Positions 7,934 through 17,126 of a DNA stretch of 38,643 bases are shown one piece after another. Below the pieces are notes generated by a model. It saw only the letters and a list, made by a program, of their open reading frames with translations, was not told the DNA's origin and searched no databases. The position numbers and the translations under genes were made by a program. Origin of the DNA: Amycolatopsis thailandensis (GTDB lineage Bacteria; Actinomycetota; Actinomycetes; Mycobacteriales; Pseudonocardiaceae); NCBI RefSeq assembly GCF_002234405.1, contig NZ_NMQT01000106.1, positions 1-38,643 on the forward strand. The letters are read 5' to 3'. How positions within the stretch are numbered: position 1 is the stretch's first letter; each line of letters begins with the position of its first letter.

Positions 7934-10111
7934 GTGAAGCAGGTAGTGCAGAACTACAAGAGCGGGGAGCTGGCGCTCCTCGACGTCGAAGTCCCCGCGT
8001 GCAAGGCGGGCGGTGTGCTGGTCCGCACCGCCTATTCGCTGATCTCCACCGGCACCGAGATGATGAAGGTGTCCGAGGCGAGCCTTTCGCTGGTGGGCAA
8101 GGCGAAGGCGCGGCCGGACCAGGTCGCGAAGGTGATGCAGAGCGTCGCGACCAACGGGCTCGGCGCCACCTACCGCAAGGCCATGAACAAGCTCGACTCG
8201 TACACGCCGCTGGGGTACTCGCTGTGCGGTGTCGTCGAGGAGGTCGGCGCGGGCATCCACGACGTGGCCGTCGGGGATTACGTGGCGTGCGCCGGGAACG
8301 AGCACGCGCTGCACGCGGAACTGAACTGGGTGCCCAAGAACCTGTACTCCAAGGTGCCCGACGGCGTCGACCCGCGGCACGCCGCGTTCGGCACGGTCGG
8401 CTCGATCGCGATGCAGGGTGTCCGCCAGGGCGAACCGCAGATCGGCGACATCGCGCTGGTCATCGGGCTCGGCCTGATCGGCCAGCTGGTCGTGCAGCTG
8501 CTGGTCGCCTCCGGGGTCCGCGTGGTCGGCGTCGACCCGGACCCGTCGCGGTGCGCGCTCGCCGAACAGCTCGGCGCGCTGAAGTGCGGTGACCCGTCGT
8601 CCGGGGTCATCGACACCGCGGTCGCGGAGATCAGCTCCGGGCACGGCGTCGACCAGGTGTACCTCGCCGCGGGCGGCAGCACGAACGAGCCGGTGGAGCT
8701 CGCCGCGAAGCTGGCCCGCGACCGCGGCCGGGTGATCGACATCGGCAAGTGCTCGCTGAACCTGCCGTGGAACGCCTACTACGAAAAGGAACTCGACGTC
8801 CGGTTCTCCCGCTCGTACGGTCCCGGCCGCTACGACCCGGAGTACGAACTCGAAGGCCGTGACTACCCGATCGGTCAGGTCCGCTGGACCGAGCGCCGCA
8901 ACCTCGAATGCGTCGTCGACCTGATGGGCAGCGGCCGTCTCGACGTCGAGCCGCTGATCTCGCACGTCTCGGAGTTCTCCGACGCCGTCGAGACGTACCG
9001 GAAGCTGAACGAGGGCGAGCTCAAGGCCGTCGCGGTGCTGTTCGAGTACGAGAAGCGCGCCGCCGCCGCCACTGAGCACGTCACCTCGGTCGCCGTCCCG
9101 AAGAAGGTGACCACGCGCGCGGTGCCGATGCCCGGCGGCGTGCGGATCGGCTTCATCGGCGCCGGCAACTACGCGTCCTCGATGCTCCTGCCGCATCTGA
9201 CGGAGATGGAGGGCGTCGACCTCACCGAGGTCGTCACCACCTCCGCGCTTTCGGGCGCGAACGCCAAGCGCAAGTTCGGCTTCGGCCGCGCCACCACCGA
9301 TCTCGACACGATGCTCGACGACTCCTCGATCGACGCCGTGTTCATCGTGACCCGGCACAGCTCGCACGCGGAGCTGACCAGGCGGGCGCTGCTCGCGGGG
9401 AAGGCCGTCTTCGTCGAGAAGCCGCTCGCGCTGTCGGAGAAGGAACTCGAGATCGTGCTCGGCGCGATCGAGGAGTCCGGCAACGACCGGCTGCAGGTCG
9501 GGTTCAACCGCCGGTTCGCGCCGCTGCTGAACGAGTCGGTGCTCCACTTCGGGCCGCGGATCGGCCCGGCTTCCGTGCGGTACCTGGTCAACGCCGGTCA
9601 GCTCGACGCCGGCAGCTGGTACAACCAGGCCGACAGCGAGGGTTCGCGGTTCGCGGGCGAGGGCGGGCACTTCATCGACACGGTCAGCTGGCTGCTGGGC
9701 TCCGACCCGGTCTCGGTGTACGCCACCGCGACGCCCGGCCACCAGGACCTCCAGATCCTGCTGCGCTACCCGGACGGCTCGACCGCGTCGATCGCCTACA
9801 CCACCAGCGGTTCGTCGGCGTTCCCCAAGGAGACGATCGACGTCACCGCCGACGGCAAGGTGCTGAAGTTCGACGACTTCGCGCGCGCGTCGGTGTTCGG
9901 CCGCAAGAAGTGGGCCAGCTCCCGCATCCCCAAGGGCCGGGACAAGGGGCAGGCCGCCGAGCTGGAGGCGTTCGTCAACGCGCTGAAGACCGGCGTCGGA
10001 ATGCCGGTCTCCGTCGAGTCGCTCGTCGCGACGACGCTGGCCACGCTCGCGGTCAACCGCAGCCTGGAGACCGGCGCGGCGGTCCGGATCGGTACCGAGG
10101 GGCTGAGCTGA
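7934..10111 (+). CDS. Bi-domain oxidoreductase (MDR alcohol dehydrogenase + Gfo/Idh/MocA)
   Basis: A 725-residue fusion. Residues 1 to about 370 are a medium-chain dehydrogenase with Rossmann motif GLGLIG at 178-183. The usual first catalytic-zinc cysteine is replaced (SLISTGTE), so it may not use zinc in the classical way. Residues from about 400 are a Gfo/Idh/MocA domain with GFIGAG at 406-411 and the EKP motif at 495-497. The family is typical of exopolysaccharide clusters, where it often sits next to a heparinase II/III gene, as here. The substrate is unknown; a sugar or uronate oxidation/reduction is likely. Start GTG 7934 follows GAGGAGC. The stop overlaps the next start (TGATG). Confidence 0.85.
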   Translation: MKQVVQNYKSGELALLDVEVPACKAGGVLVRTAYSLISTGTEMMKVSEASLSLVGKAKARPDQVAKVMQSVATNGLGATYRKAMNKLDSYTPLGYSLCGVVEEVGAGIHDVAVGDYVACAGNEHALHAELNWVPKNLYSKVPDGVDPRHAAFGTVGSIAMQGVRQGEPQIGDIALVIGLGLIGQLVVQLLVASGVRVVGVDPDPSRCALAEQLGALKCGDPSSGVIDTAVAEISSGHGVDQVYLAAGGSTNEPVELAAKLARDRGRVIDIGKCSLNLPWNAYYEKELDVRFSRSYGPGRYDPEYELEGRDYPIGQVRWTERRNLECVVDLMGSGRLDVEPLISHVSEFSDAVETYRKLNEGELKAVAVLFEYEKRAAAATEHVTSVAVPKKVTTRAVPMPGGVRIGFIGAGNYASSMLLPHLTEMEGVDLTEVVTTSALSGANAKRKFGFGRATTDLDTMLDDSSIDAVFIVTRHSSHAELTRRALLAGKAVFVEKPLALSEKELEIVLGAIEESGNDRLQVGFNRRFAPLLNESVLHFGPRIGPASVRYLVNAGQLDAGSWYNQADSEGSRFAGEGGHFIDTVSWLLGSDPVSVYATATPGHQDLQILLRYPDGSTASIAYTTSGSSAFPKETIDVTADGKVLKFDDFARASVFGRKKWASSRIPKGRDKGQAAELEAFVNALKTGVGMPVSVESLVATTLATLAVNRSLETGAAVRIGTEGLS

Positions 10112-12057
10112 TGGATCCGTCCTGGTACCTGCGAAGACTGTCGCGGATGGGGCCCGCCGAGGTCGCGGGCCGGGTCACCGACGTCGTGCGCAAACGCCAG
10201 TGGCGCGGGGTCGCGGGGGACAAACCGGTCTGGCTGGCGGACCGCCGGTTCGCGTCGGCACCCGGCGAAGACGTCCTCGCCGCCGTCTCGGGTGAGGCGG
10301 TGAAGGATCTGCTCGTCACCGCGGACCGCCTGATGGACGGGCACGCCGAGTACTTCGGCGTCGAACGGGACGACCTCGTCGACCCGGACTGGTCGTACGA
10401 CCCGAAGACCGGCCGCCGCGCGCCGTCCGATGTGTACTCCTTCGACGTGCCGTACCGCAGCGAGGACACCGTCGGCGACATCAAGCAGATCTGGGAGCCG
10501 TCGCGGCACCAGCACCTCACCGTGCTGGCCGCCGCGTACGCCCTGACCGGCGAGGACCGCTACGCCGAACGCGTCGCCGCGCACCTGAAGTCGTGGTGGG
10601 CGGCCAACCCGCCGATGCGCGGGGTGCACTGGGTCAGCGGGATCGAACTCGGCATCCGGCTGCTGTCGTGGGTGTGGGTCCGGCGGCTGCTCGACGGCTG
10701 GGCGCAGGCCCCGGCGCTGTTCGAGGACAACCCGGAGGCGCTCACCCAGATCTGGCATCACCAGCGCTGGCTGGCCGCGTTCCCGAGCCGGGGTTCCTCG
10801 GCGAACAACCACGTGATCGCCGAGGACGCCGGGCAGCTCGCCGCCGCCTGCGCGTTCGCCTGGTTCCCCGAATCGGACCGGTGGCGGGATGCGGCGCTGA
10901 CGTCGCTGGACAAGATGTTGTGTCACAACACCTTTGATTCCGGCATCAACCGCGAGCTCGCCACCGAGTACCACGGGCTCGTCCTGGAACTGGGGCTCGC
11001 CGCGGCGCTGGAGGCGAAGGCCGCCGGGGTCGCGGTGCCCGAATCGGCCTGGCTCGTGCTGCTGCGGATGACCGACGCGCTGGCGTCCATTGTGGACAAC
11101 CGGTTGCGTCCGCCACGGCAGGGTGACGCCGACGACGGCTTCGGGCTTATCGTGGACGGCGACGAGACCAGCCGTTGGGCGTCGTTGCTCAACACCGGAG
11201 CCGTCCTTTTCGGACGGTTGGACTGGTGGCCCGAGACGCGGGACGGTGACGTCCGCACCACGCTCTTCTCGGCGCTGGCCAAGGACATCGAGGTCCGTAC
11301 GACGCGTCCGGTGCGGCGCCGTGACGACTTCGCCGACGCCGGGATGACCATCCTGCGTGACGGCGTCATCTGGGCTCGCTGCGACGGCGGCCCGCACGGC
11401 TTCCTCTCGATCGCCGCCCACGCGCACGCGGACGCGCTTTCGGTGGAGGTCCGGCACGACGGCGTCGACATCCTCGCCGATCCCGGCACCTACTGCTACC
11501 ACGGCGAGCCGAAGTGGCGGTCGTACTTCCGGTCCACGGCCGCGCACAACACGCTCGAACTCGGCCGCACCGACCAGTCCGTCTCCGGTGGCCCGTTCCT
11601 GTGGACGAAACACGCCACCACCACGGTGATCGCGGCCGGGACGCCGTCGCGCTGGAGCGCGGAACACGACGGCTACGCCCCGGCGACCCACCGGCGGTCG
11701 GTGGAACTGGCGGACCCGGCGCTCCGGATCCTCGACGAGGTCCGCGGCGGGGAAGCACAGCACTGCCGTCTCGCCTTCCACTTCGGCCCGGCCGTCGAGG
11801 TCTCGCTCTCCGGTGCGGCGGCGACGTTGTCCTGGACGGTCGACGGCCGGGTCCGGACGGCCTCTCTCGCCTTGCCGCCGGAGCTGGACTGGTCGGCGCA
11901 TCGCGGTGAGACCGGCCTGCCGATGGGCTGGTACTCGGCCGGATTCGGCAGGCGCGAGCCCGCGTGGACCCTGTACGGCGGCGGTATCGCCGCCGACGGC
12001 GCCACCTTCACCACCGAGCTCACCTTCGACACCAGTAACGAGGACCCACCGTTGTGA
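10111..12057 (+). CDS. Heparinase II/III-family protein (alginate/heparin lyase-like)
   Basis: 648 residues from ATG 10111; the frame is open further upstream but homology starts at MDPSWYLRRLSRMGP. An N-terminal alpha/alpha toroid contains NNH at 232-234 and EYH at 286-288, the region that supplies catalytic Asn, Tyr and His in polysaccharide lyases of this clan. The C-terminal beta-sandwich has HAHAD at 437-441 and AAHNTLELGRTDQS, matching the usual zinc and substrate region. I see no signal peptide, which is common for this group in exopolysaccharide operons. It may cut or edit a uronate-containing chain by beta-elimination, fitting the AlgD at the operon head. The activity is inferred. 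A GTCC-ATTGT-GGAC word lies at 11085. Confidence 0.85.
   Translation: MDPSWYLRRLSRMGPAEVAGRVTDVVRKRQWRGVAGDKPVWLADRRFASAPGEDVLAAVSGEAVKDLLVTADRLMDGHAEYFGVERDDLVDPDWSYDPKTGRRAPSDVYSFDVPYRSEDTVGDIKQIWEPSRHQHLTVLAAAYALTGEDRYAERVAAHLKSWWAANPPMRGVHWVSGIELGIRLLSWVWVRRLLDGWAQAPALFEDNPEALTQIWHHQRWLAAFPSRGSSANNHVIAEDAGQLAAACAFAWFPESDRWRDAALTSLDKMLCHNTFDSGINRELATEYHGLVLELGLAAALEAKAAGVAVPESAWLVLLRMTDALASIVDNRLRPPRQGDADDGFGLIVDGDETSRWASLLNTGAVLFGRLDWWPETRDGDVRTTLFSALAKDIEVRTTRPVRRRDDFADAGMTILRDGVIWARCDGGPHGFLSIAAHAHADALSVEVRHDGVDILADPGTYCYHGEPKWRSYFRSTAAHNTLELGRTDQSVSGGPFLWTKHATTTVIAAGTPSRWSAEHDGYAPATHRRSVELADPALRILDEVRGGEAQHCRLAFHFGPAVEVSLSGAAATLSWTVDGRVRTASLALPPELDWSAHRGETGLPMGWYSAGFGRREPAWTLYGGGIAADGATFTTELTFDTSNEDPPL
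11085..11097 (+). repeat. 13-bp word GTCC-ATTGT-GGAC
   Basis: Exact match inside the heparinase-like gene. It encodes S-I-V-D with the rare isoleucine codon ATT, and extends into TGTGGACAA, a DnaA-box-like 9-mer. Confidence 0.6.
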
Positions 12058-13583
12058 CAGCACGACCGCACCGTCTCCGCCGGGCAGCACTCGTGGTGCT
12101 GCTCGGCTCGCTGACGCTCACCGCCTGTACCTCTGAGCCGGACGAAGCCGCGAAGGGGCCTGATCCGGCCCAGGCGCCGTCCGGGTCGATCGCGCAGGTG
12201 TGCGACAAGGCGAAGGCGGGGCCTGCCGAAGCGCCGGCGGGAGCGGTGAAGATCGACCCGGCGGTGCCCGGCGACCTCGCCGCGAAGACGCGGTCGAGCC
12301 CGGCCGGGACGACGTTCTGGCTCGCGCCGGGCACGCACAAACTCGGCGACGACCGCTACGACCAGGTCAACCCGAAGGCGGGCAACGTCTACCTCGGCGG
12401 CCCGGACGCGATCCTCGACGGCCGGAAGATCAACCAGTACGCCTTCTCCGGCCACGAGGCCGACGTCAAGATCCAGTACCTGACCGTGCGGGGCTTCGCC
12501 GCGCCGCACGACGAAGGCGTGGTCAACCACGATTCGGCCGACGGCTGGGTCATCGAGCACAACACCGTCCAGGACAACGACGGCGCGGCGCTGATGGCGG
12601 GCGCGCGGCAGCAGGTCCGCGCGAACTGCCTGCGGCGCAACGGGCAGTACGGCATGAACGCCTACGCGCAGGGCAACGCGATCAAGGGTCTCGTCGTCGA
12701 GGGCAACGAGATCTCCGGCAACAACACCGGCGACTGGGAACGCAAGATCGACGGCTGCGGTTGCTCCGGCGGGATCAAGTTCTGGTCGGTCGACGGCGCC
12801 GACATCCGCGGCAACTGGGTGCACGACAACCGCGGCGTCGGGCTGTGGGCCGACACGAACAACAACGACTTCCTCGTCGAGGGCAACGTCATCGAGAACA
12901 ACGACGGCTCCGCCCTGATGTACGAGACCAGCTACAACGCCGTCATCCGCGGCAACACCATCCGCCGGAACAACTGGGTGGACGGCAAGGGCTACATCGA
13001 CCGCGGCGACAGCTTCCCGGTGGCGTCGATCTACATCTCCGAGTCCGGGGGCGAACCGAGGGTGAAGGCGCGCACGGACAAACTGGAGATCTCGGGCAAC
13101 TCGTTCGAGAACAACTGGAACGGCGTCACCCTGTGGGAGAACTCCGACCGGTTCTGCAACAGCCCCGCCAACACCTCGTCCGGTTCTTGCACGCGACTGG
13201 TGCCCGAACAGGCGAAATGCGCGCAGCCCGCGATCGCGACGGGCGCGCTGAACGAGGACTGCCGGTGGAAGACCCAGCGCGTCGAGATCCACCACAACCG
13301 GTTCACGCTCGACCCGGCCGTCACCAACTGCGAGGAGAGCTGCGCGCGGATGGCGATGCTCGCGAACTTCGGCACGTTCCCGGAGTGGTCGCCGTACAAG
13401 GGTGAGGTCGTGCAGCAGGCGATCACCTTCGACCAGGGCAACCGGCTCCACGACAACACCTACTCCGGGCCGTGGAACTTCGTGGCGTTCGAACCGAGCC
13501 GGGTGCTGGGCTTCGGCGAATGGCAAGGCGCGCCCTACCGTCAGGACCAGGGCAGCAAACTGACCCGCGCGGGAGGAGGCTGA
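12054..13583 (+). CDS. Right-handed beta-helix lipoprotein (paralogue 1)
   Basis: 509 residues from GTG 12054, in a GTGA overlap with the heparinase-like gene. The N-terminus is a lipoprotein signal (RLRRAALVVLLGSLTLTAC, lipobox cysteine 25), so the protein is exported and anchored. Parallel beta-helix repeats cover about residues 110-330 (many GN.I.GNN and NNND turns). Marker segments are CGCSGG at 235-240, GLWADTNNNDF at about 263-273, FCNSPANTSSGSC and CRWKTQRVEIHHN. All are shared with the two proteins at 18250-19683 and 19740-21239. The fold is that of polysaccharide lyases and alginate C5-epimerases (AlgG/AlgE). I do not see an epimerase DPHD motif, so the catalytic role is open. Confidence 0.8.
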   Translation: MTARPHRLRRAALVVLLGSLTLTACTSEPDEAAKGPDPAQAPSGSIAQVCDKAKAGPAEAPAGAVKIDPAVPGDLAAKTRSSPAGTTFWLAPGTHKLGDDRYDQVNPKAGNVYLGGPDAILDGRKINQYAFSGHEADVKIQYLTVRGFAAPHDEGVVNHDSADGWVIEHNTVQDNDGAALMAGARQQVRANCLRRNGQYGMNAYAQGNAIKGLVVEGNEISGNNTGDWERKIDGCGCSGGIKFWSVDGADIRGNWVHDNRGVGLWADTNNNDFLVEGNVIENNDGSALMYETSYNAVIRGNTIRRNNWVDGKGYIDRGDSFPVASIYISESGGEPRVKARTDKLEISGNSFENNWNGVTLWENSDRFCNSPANTSSGSCTRLVPEQAKCAQPAIATGALNEDCRWKTQRVEIHHNRFTLDPAVTNCEESCARMAMLANFGTFPEWSPYKGEVVQQAITFDQGNRLHDNTYSGPWNFVAFEPSRVLGFGEWQGAPYRQDQGSKLTRAGGG

Positions 13584-13584
13584 C

Positions 13585-14802
13585 ATGCTCGATCCCGCCG
13601 TCCGGCCCGCCCCCGCGATCCGGAGCTTTCCCAAGGCGGCGGCCATCGCCTGGACGCTGCTGATCATCAACACCCTCGGGTCGACAGGGGCGAAGACAGT
13701 CATCCCGTTGCCGAGGTCGGTCAGCCAGCTGATCACCATGGGCGCGCTGGGCACCGCCTTCATCATCGCGCTCGCCCTGAACCCCCGGCTGAAGTTCCGG
13801 CCGAACGCCTATCTCTTCCTGCTCACGCTGCTGGCGGTGCTGAGCGTGGTCGCTAGCCTGAACCTGGAAGGCGGCTTCGGCGCGCTGTTCCGGTGTTTCC
13901 GGTTCGCCCTCTTCCTCAGCACACTGTGGTTGCTGACCCGCTGGTGGGACGGCGGCCTCGATCTCGTCCGCCAGCACATCCGCACTTACGGCGCGGTGCT
14001 GGTGACCGTGGTGATCGGGCTCGTGCTGAGCCCCGGCAACGCGCTGCCGTTCGAGTACGGCGGACGGTTGACCGGCACGGTCTGGCCGTTGACCCCGCCG
14101 CAGGTCGGCCAATACGCGGCCGTCGTCATCGGCCTCACGATCCTGTTGTGGCTCAGCGGGAAACTGGAACGGAAGCACGCGCTGGTCGTCATCGTCCCGG
14201 CGTTCGCGGTGCTGCTGCTGACCCACACCCGCACCGCGATGCTCGGCCTGGTCGTCGGGACCATCGTGGCGCTGATTTCGCAATGGATGTCCAGCGCCCG
14301 CGCCCGCAAGGTGTTCACCGGCCTGATCTTCGGCGGACTGTTCGTCGTGGTCGCGCTGGGCGGCCTGGTGCAGACGTGGTTCCTGCGGGGGCAGTCCGAG
14401 GAGAACTTCTCCAGCCTCACCGGCCGCGCGAAGGTGTGGGACGCGCTGCTCGACGCGCCGCGGACGACGCTGGAGTACCTGTTCGGCGTCGGCCTCACCG
14501 ACAAGTCCTACGACGGGCTCCCGATCGACAGCAGCTGGCTCGCGGTCTACCACGAGCAGGGTTACGTCGGGATCGTGATCGTGGCGGCGTACCTGCTCGT
14601 GCTGGTCGTGGTCGCGGTGCTGCGGCCGCCGTCGCCCGCCAGGGCCTGCGCGATCTTCCTGATCACCTACTGTCTTTCCGCGTCTTATACCGAGGCCGGC
14701 CTCGGTGACGCGTCGCCTTACCTGTTGCATCTGGCCCTGGCCGCGTCGTTGCTGGTGCGGGTGCCCACCGACGAACCTGAGTTTCTGGAGGAGCCCGCGT
14801 GA
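13585..14802 (+). CDS. O-antigen ligase/polymerase-like membrane protein (Wzy-like)
   Basis: 405 residues with about ten predicted membrane segments and one larger outside loop in the C-terminal half (roughly residues 265-325, including RGQSEENFSSLTGRAKVWDAL). That segment is the hallmark of the O-antigen ligase/Wzy family: it matches the conserved R..W..AL part of the catalytic loop. HTRTAMLGL before it is also typical. It should polymerise undecaprenyl-linked repeat units on the outer face of the membrane. It starts one base after the beta-helix gene, with AGGAGG just upstream, and overlaps the next gene by four bases. The matching flippase is in the opposite operon. Confidence 0.8.
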   Translation: MLDPAVRPAPAIRSFPKAAAIAWTLLIINTLGSTGAKTVIPLPRSVSQLITMGALGTAFIIALALNPRLKFRPNAYLFLLTLLAVLSVVASLNLEGGFGALFRCFRFALFLSTLWLLTRWWDGGLDLVRQHIRTYGAVLVTVVIGLVLSPGNALPFEYGGRLTGTVWPLTPPQVGQYAAVVIGLTILLWLSGKLERKHALVVIVPAFAVLLLTHTRTAMLGLVVGTIVALISQWMSSARARKVFTGLIFGGLFVVVALGGLVQTWFLRGQSEENFSSLTGRAKVWDALLDAPRTTLEYLFGVGLTDKSYDGLPIDSSWLAVYHEQGYVGIVIVAAYLLVLVVVAVLRPPSPARACAIFLITYCLSASYTEAGLGDASPYLLHLALAASLLVRVPTDEPEFLEEPA

Positions 14803-15992
14803 AGGTTCTCGTGATCCACAACCGGTACAGATCCGAGCATCCCAGCGGTGAGAACAACGTCGTCGACCAGGAGACCGCGCTGCTGGCCGAGGCCGGGCAC
14901 GAAGTCGGCCTGTTCGAGCGGCGCAGCGACGACATCGCCGAGATGTCCTTGCCGCGCAAGGCCGTCGTCCCGCTCCAGGTGCCGTGGAACCGGTCCGCGC
15001 GCGCGGACCTGGCCCGGCGGCTCGCCGACGACCGGCCGGACGTCGTGCACATCCACAACACGTTCCCGCTGCTTTCGCCGTCGGTGCTGGCCGCCTGCGC
15101 CGACGCCGGGGTCCCGACGGTCGCGACCGTGCACAACTACACCCTGATCTGCCCACCCGGCACGCTGTACCGCGACGGGCAGGTGTGCACCGACTGCGTG
15201 GGCCGGTCGCCGGTCCCGGCGGTGCGGCACGGGTGTTATCGCGGCTCGGGTCTCGCGACCGTGCCGATGGCGGCGAGCCTGATGCTGAACCGGAACCGCT
15301 GGTGGTCCGGCGTTTCGCGGTTCTTCTGCATCTCCAAGGCGCAACGCGAGGTGCTGATCGCCGCCGGGATGCCCGCCGAGAAGCTCGGGGTGAAGTACAA
15401 CTACGTCACCGATCCCGGCAAGACACGTCAGGGCGCGGGGGAGCATCTGCTGTTCCTGGGCCGGATCACCGCGGAAAAGGGTGTCGGCCTGCTGATGAAG
15501 GCGTGGGACCTGCTGGCCGCGGCGGGCGGCCCGCTGCCGCCGCTGGTCATCGCGGGCACCGGCCCGATGCAGGACGAGGTCGCGCGCTGGGCGGACGGCC
15601 GCGACGACGTCCGCTACGTCGGTCTTCAGTCCAAAGAGGAGTGTCGCGACCTGATCGCCCGTTCGAACGCCGTCCTCGCCCCTTCGGAGTGGCTGGAGAC
15701 CTTCGGACTGGTCGTGGTCGAGGCGATGGCCGCCGGCGTCCCGACGGTCGCCGCCGCCCACGGCGCCTTCCGCGAACTCGTCGAAGACGGTGTCACCGGC
15801 CTGCTGCACGAACCCGGGAACCCCGAGGCTCTCGCGGCCTGCCTGCGGGAGATCGTCGGCGACGCCGAACGGAACCAGGAGATGGGCTGGGCGGCGCGGC
15901 TGGTCTACGAACAGGAGTTCACGCCGAAGGTCGGCCTGGAACGCCTCGTCGGCGGCTACCAGGCCGCGATCGACGCGGTGTCCTTCGCGTGA
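14799..15992 (+). CDS. Family 4 glycosyltransferase (second)
   Basis: 397 residues from GTG 14799, in a GTGA overlap with the Wzy-like gene and preceded by GGAGGAG. The N-terminal half has VIHNRYRSEHPSGENNVVDQE and VHIHNTFPLLSPSVL. A cysteine-rich segment CxxC.GRSPxxxxxxxCY near residues 125-150 is common in one GT4 branch of exopolysaccharide enzymes. The donor half has FLGRITAEKGVGLLM and the EX7E pair E300/E308 (ETFGLVVVE), binding the nucleotide-sugar phosphates. It adds one sugar of the repeat unit; which one is not readable. Confidence 0.85.
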   Translation: MKVLVIHNRYRSEHPSGENNVVDQETALLAEAGHEVGLFERRSDDIAEMSLPRKAVVPLQVPWNRSARADLARRLADDRPDVVHIHNTFPLLSPSVLAACADAGVPTVATVHNYTLICPPGTLYRDGQVCTDCVGRSPVPAVRHGCYRGSGLATVPMAASLMLNRNRWWSGVSRFFCISKAQREVLIAAGMPAEKLGVKYNYVTDPGKTRQGAGEHLLFLGRITAEKGVGLLMKAWDLLAAAGGPLPPLVIAGTGPMQDEVARWADGRDDVRYVGLQSKEECRDLIARSNAVLAPSEWLETFGLVVVEAMAAGVPTVAAAHGAFRELVEDGVTGLLHEPGNPEALAACLREIVGDAERNQEMGWAARLVYEQEFTPKVGLERLVGGYQAAIDAVSFA

Positions 15993-16621
15993 TCGACGGT
16001 CCGCCCGCACTACCGCCGCGGGCGCGGATCCCGCTCTGGGCGCTGGGCGCTTTCGGCTTCGTCGTCGCTCTCGTCCTCGGCATCCGCTATGCCGGAACCT
16101 CCCACCTCGCCGGACTGGACGCCCTCGTGCTCCCCGTCGTCGACCGGGTCGAGGGGCCGCTCTGGTACCTGGCGACCGCCATCGACTTCGCGGGCGAACC
16201 GATCGGCGCGGTCGTCGTCATCGCGCTGTTCGGCTGGCTGTGCCTGCGGCACCGGCGGCCGCGGATCGCGATCCTGATGGTGGCCGCCAGCGGGGTGACG
16301 GTGGCGCTGACCACCGGCCTGAAACCCTTGGTCGGCAGGCTGATCCACGGGGAGTTCTTGTCTTATCCCAGCGGGCACACGGCCTTCGCGGTGACCGTCG
16401 CGACCGTCGTCGCGCTGCTGGTGATCGACGTGCGAGGGCTCGGGCCCGTCGGCGGCGCCTGGGTGCTGGTGGGGCTGGTCGCCTTCGCGGGGCTGGCGAT
16501 GGGGTGGGCCGAGGTGGCGCTGGGAGCGCACTACCCGACGGACACCTTCGGGGGGTTCGGGGTCGCTGCCGCTGTCGTGCCGGTGGTGGGGTGGGCGGTG
16601 GACCGCCTCACTTCCCGGTGA
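15989..16621 (+). CDS. PAP2-family membrane phosphatase
   Basis: 210 residues from GTG 15989, overlapping the glycosyltransferase stop. About six membrane segments are present. PAP2 motifs: KPLVGR at 112-117 (the usual K-x6-RP is loosened), PSGH at 127-130 with the catalytic histidine, and GAHYPTD with His181 and Asp185 (the arginine of the usual SR-x5-H-x3-D is not obvious). The likely job is dephosphorylating undecaprenyl pyrophosphate released by Wzy polymerisation, which fits the last place in this operon. Its end overlaps the end of the opposite-strand DinB-like gene by 14 bases. Confidence 0.8.
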   Translation: MIDGPPALPPRARIPLWALGAFGFVVALVLGIRYAGTSHLAGLDALVLPVVDRVEGPLWYLATAIDFAGEPIGAVVVIALFGWLCLRHRRPRIAILMVAASGVTVALTTGLKPLVGRLIHGEFLSYPSGHTAFAVTVATVVALLVIDVRGLGPVGGAWVLVGLVAFAGLAMGWAEVALGAHYPTDTFGGFGVAAAVVPVVGWAVDRLTSR

Positions 16622-17117
16622 CACCGTCGAGCAGTTCCCGGCTGACATCGACGTGCCCGGCGTGCCGGGCGAAGCTCTGCGCGAGATGGAACAAGACCCA
16701 CGCGAAGGTCGGGTGTTCCTCGGCGCCGGTGCGGCGAGTGGCCCGGGCGGCCCGGGCGTCCAGCGAGGTGACGGCGGCCAGCCGGGTGCAGTTGTCGCGT
16801 TCTCCTCGGAAGAACGTGAGGATTTCGCCGGTGGTTTCCTCCGGTGTGACGAGCCATTCCTGTTCGGCGGTCCCAGGCCAGGAGCAGTCGACGTCCTCAC
16901 CGGCGAACAGATACCGGATCCAGAGCCGTTGGGTGCATGCGAGATGTTTGACCATGCCGAGCGGCGTCCAGCCGGATGGCACTGTCGACCGCCGGACATC
17001 GGCCTCGGAGAGACCGCCAAGCTTGCGGAGGATCGCCGCCGCGTTGTGGTCGAGGTAGCCGACGAGCAGCGCACGGGTATCGGTGAGCCCCGGCGGTGGT
17101 TCGGGCGTCTCTGCCAT
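16608..17117 (-). CDS. DinB-like / DUF664 family protein
   Basis: 169 residues. The sequence GYLDHNAAAILRKLGGLSEADVRRSTVPSGWTPLGMVKHLA is typical of the DUF664/DinB four-helix bundle, which in actinobacteria includes mycothiol-dependent transferases. Candidate metal histidines are in MVKHLA, FHLAQSFARH and GHVDV. The substrate is unknown. It lies nine bases after the AbiEi-like gene, so the two are probably co-transcribed, and it faces the polysaccharide operon tail to tail. It does not look functionally tied to the polysaccharide locus. Confidence 0.8.
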   Translation of the reverse strand: MAETPEPPPGLTDTRALLVGYLDHNAAAILRKLGGLSEADVRRSTVPSGWTPLGMVKHLACTQRLWIRYLFAGEDVDCSWPGTAEQEWLVTPEETTGEILTFFRGERDNCTRLAAVTSLDARAARATRRTGAEEHPTFAWVLFHLAQSFARHAGHVDVSRELLDGVTGK

Positions 17118-17126
17118 CTCCTCACG

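Noticed and set aside
6107..9742. Very long open frame on the minus strand opposite the asparagine-synthase-like and oxidoreductase genes.
   Set aside because: Its product is low-complexity R/V/D/H-rich sequence with no recognisable domain. It runs antisense to two clear genes, a common artefact in GC-rich DNA.
11091..11100. DnaA-box-like TGTGGACAA here and TTGTCCACA at 23580, as signs of a replication origin.
   Set aside because: They are isolated, far apart and inside coding genes, with no AT-rich region or dnaA/dnaN genes. They are better explained by the recurring 13-bp word.
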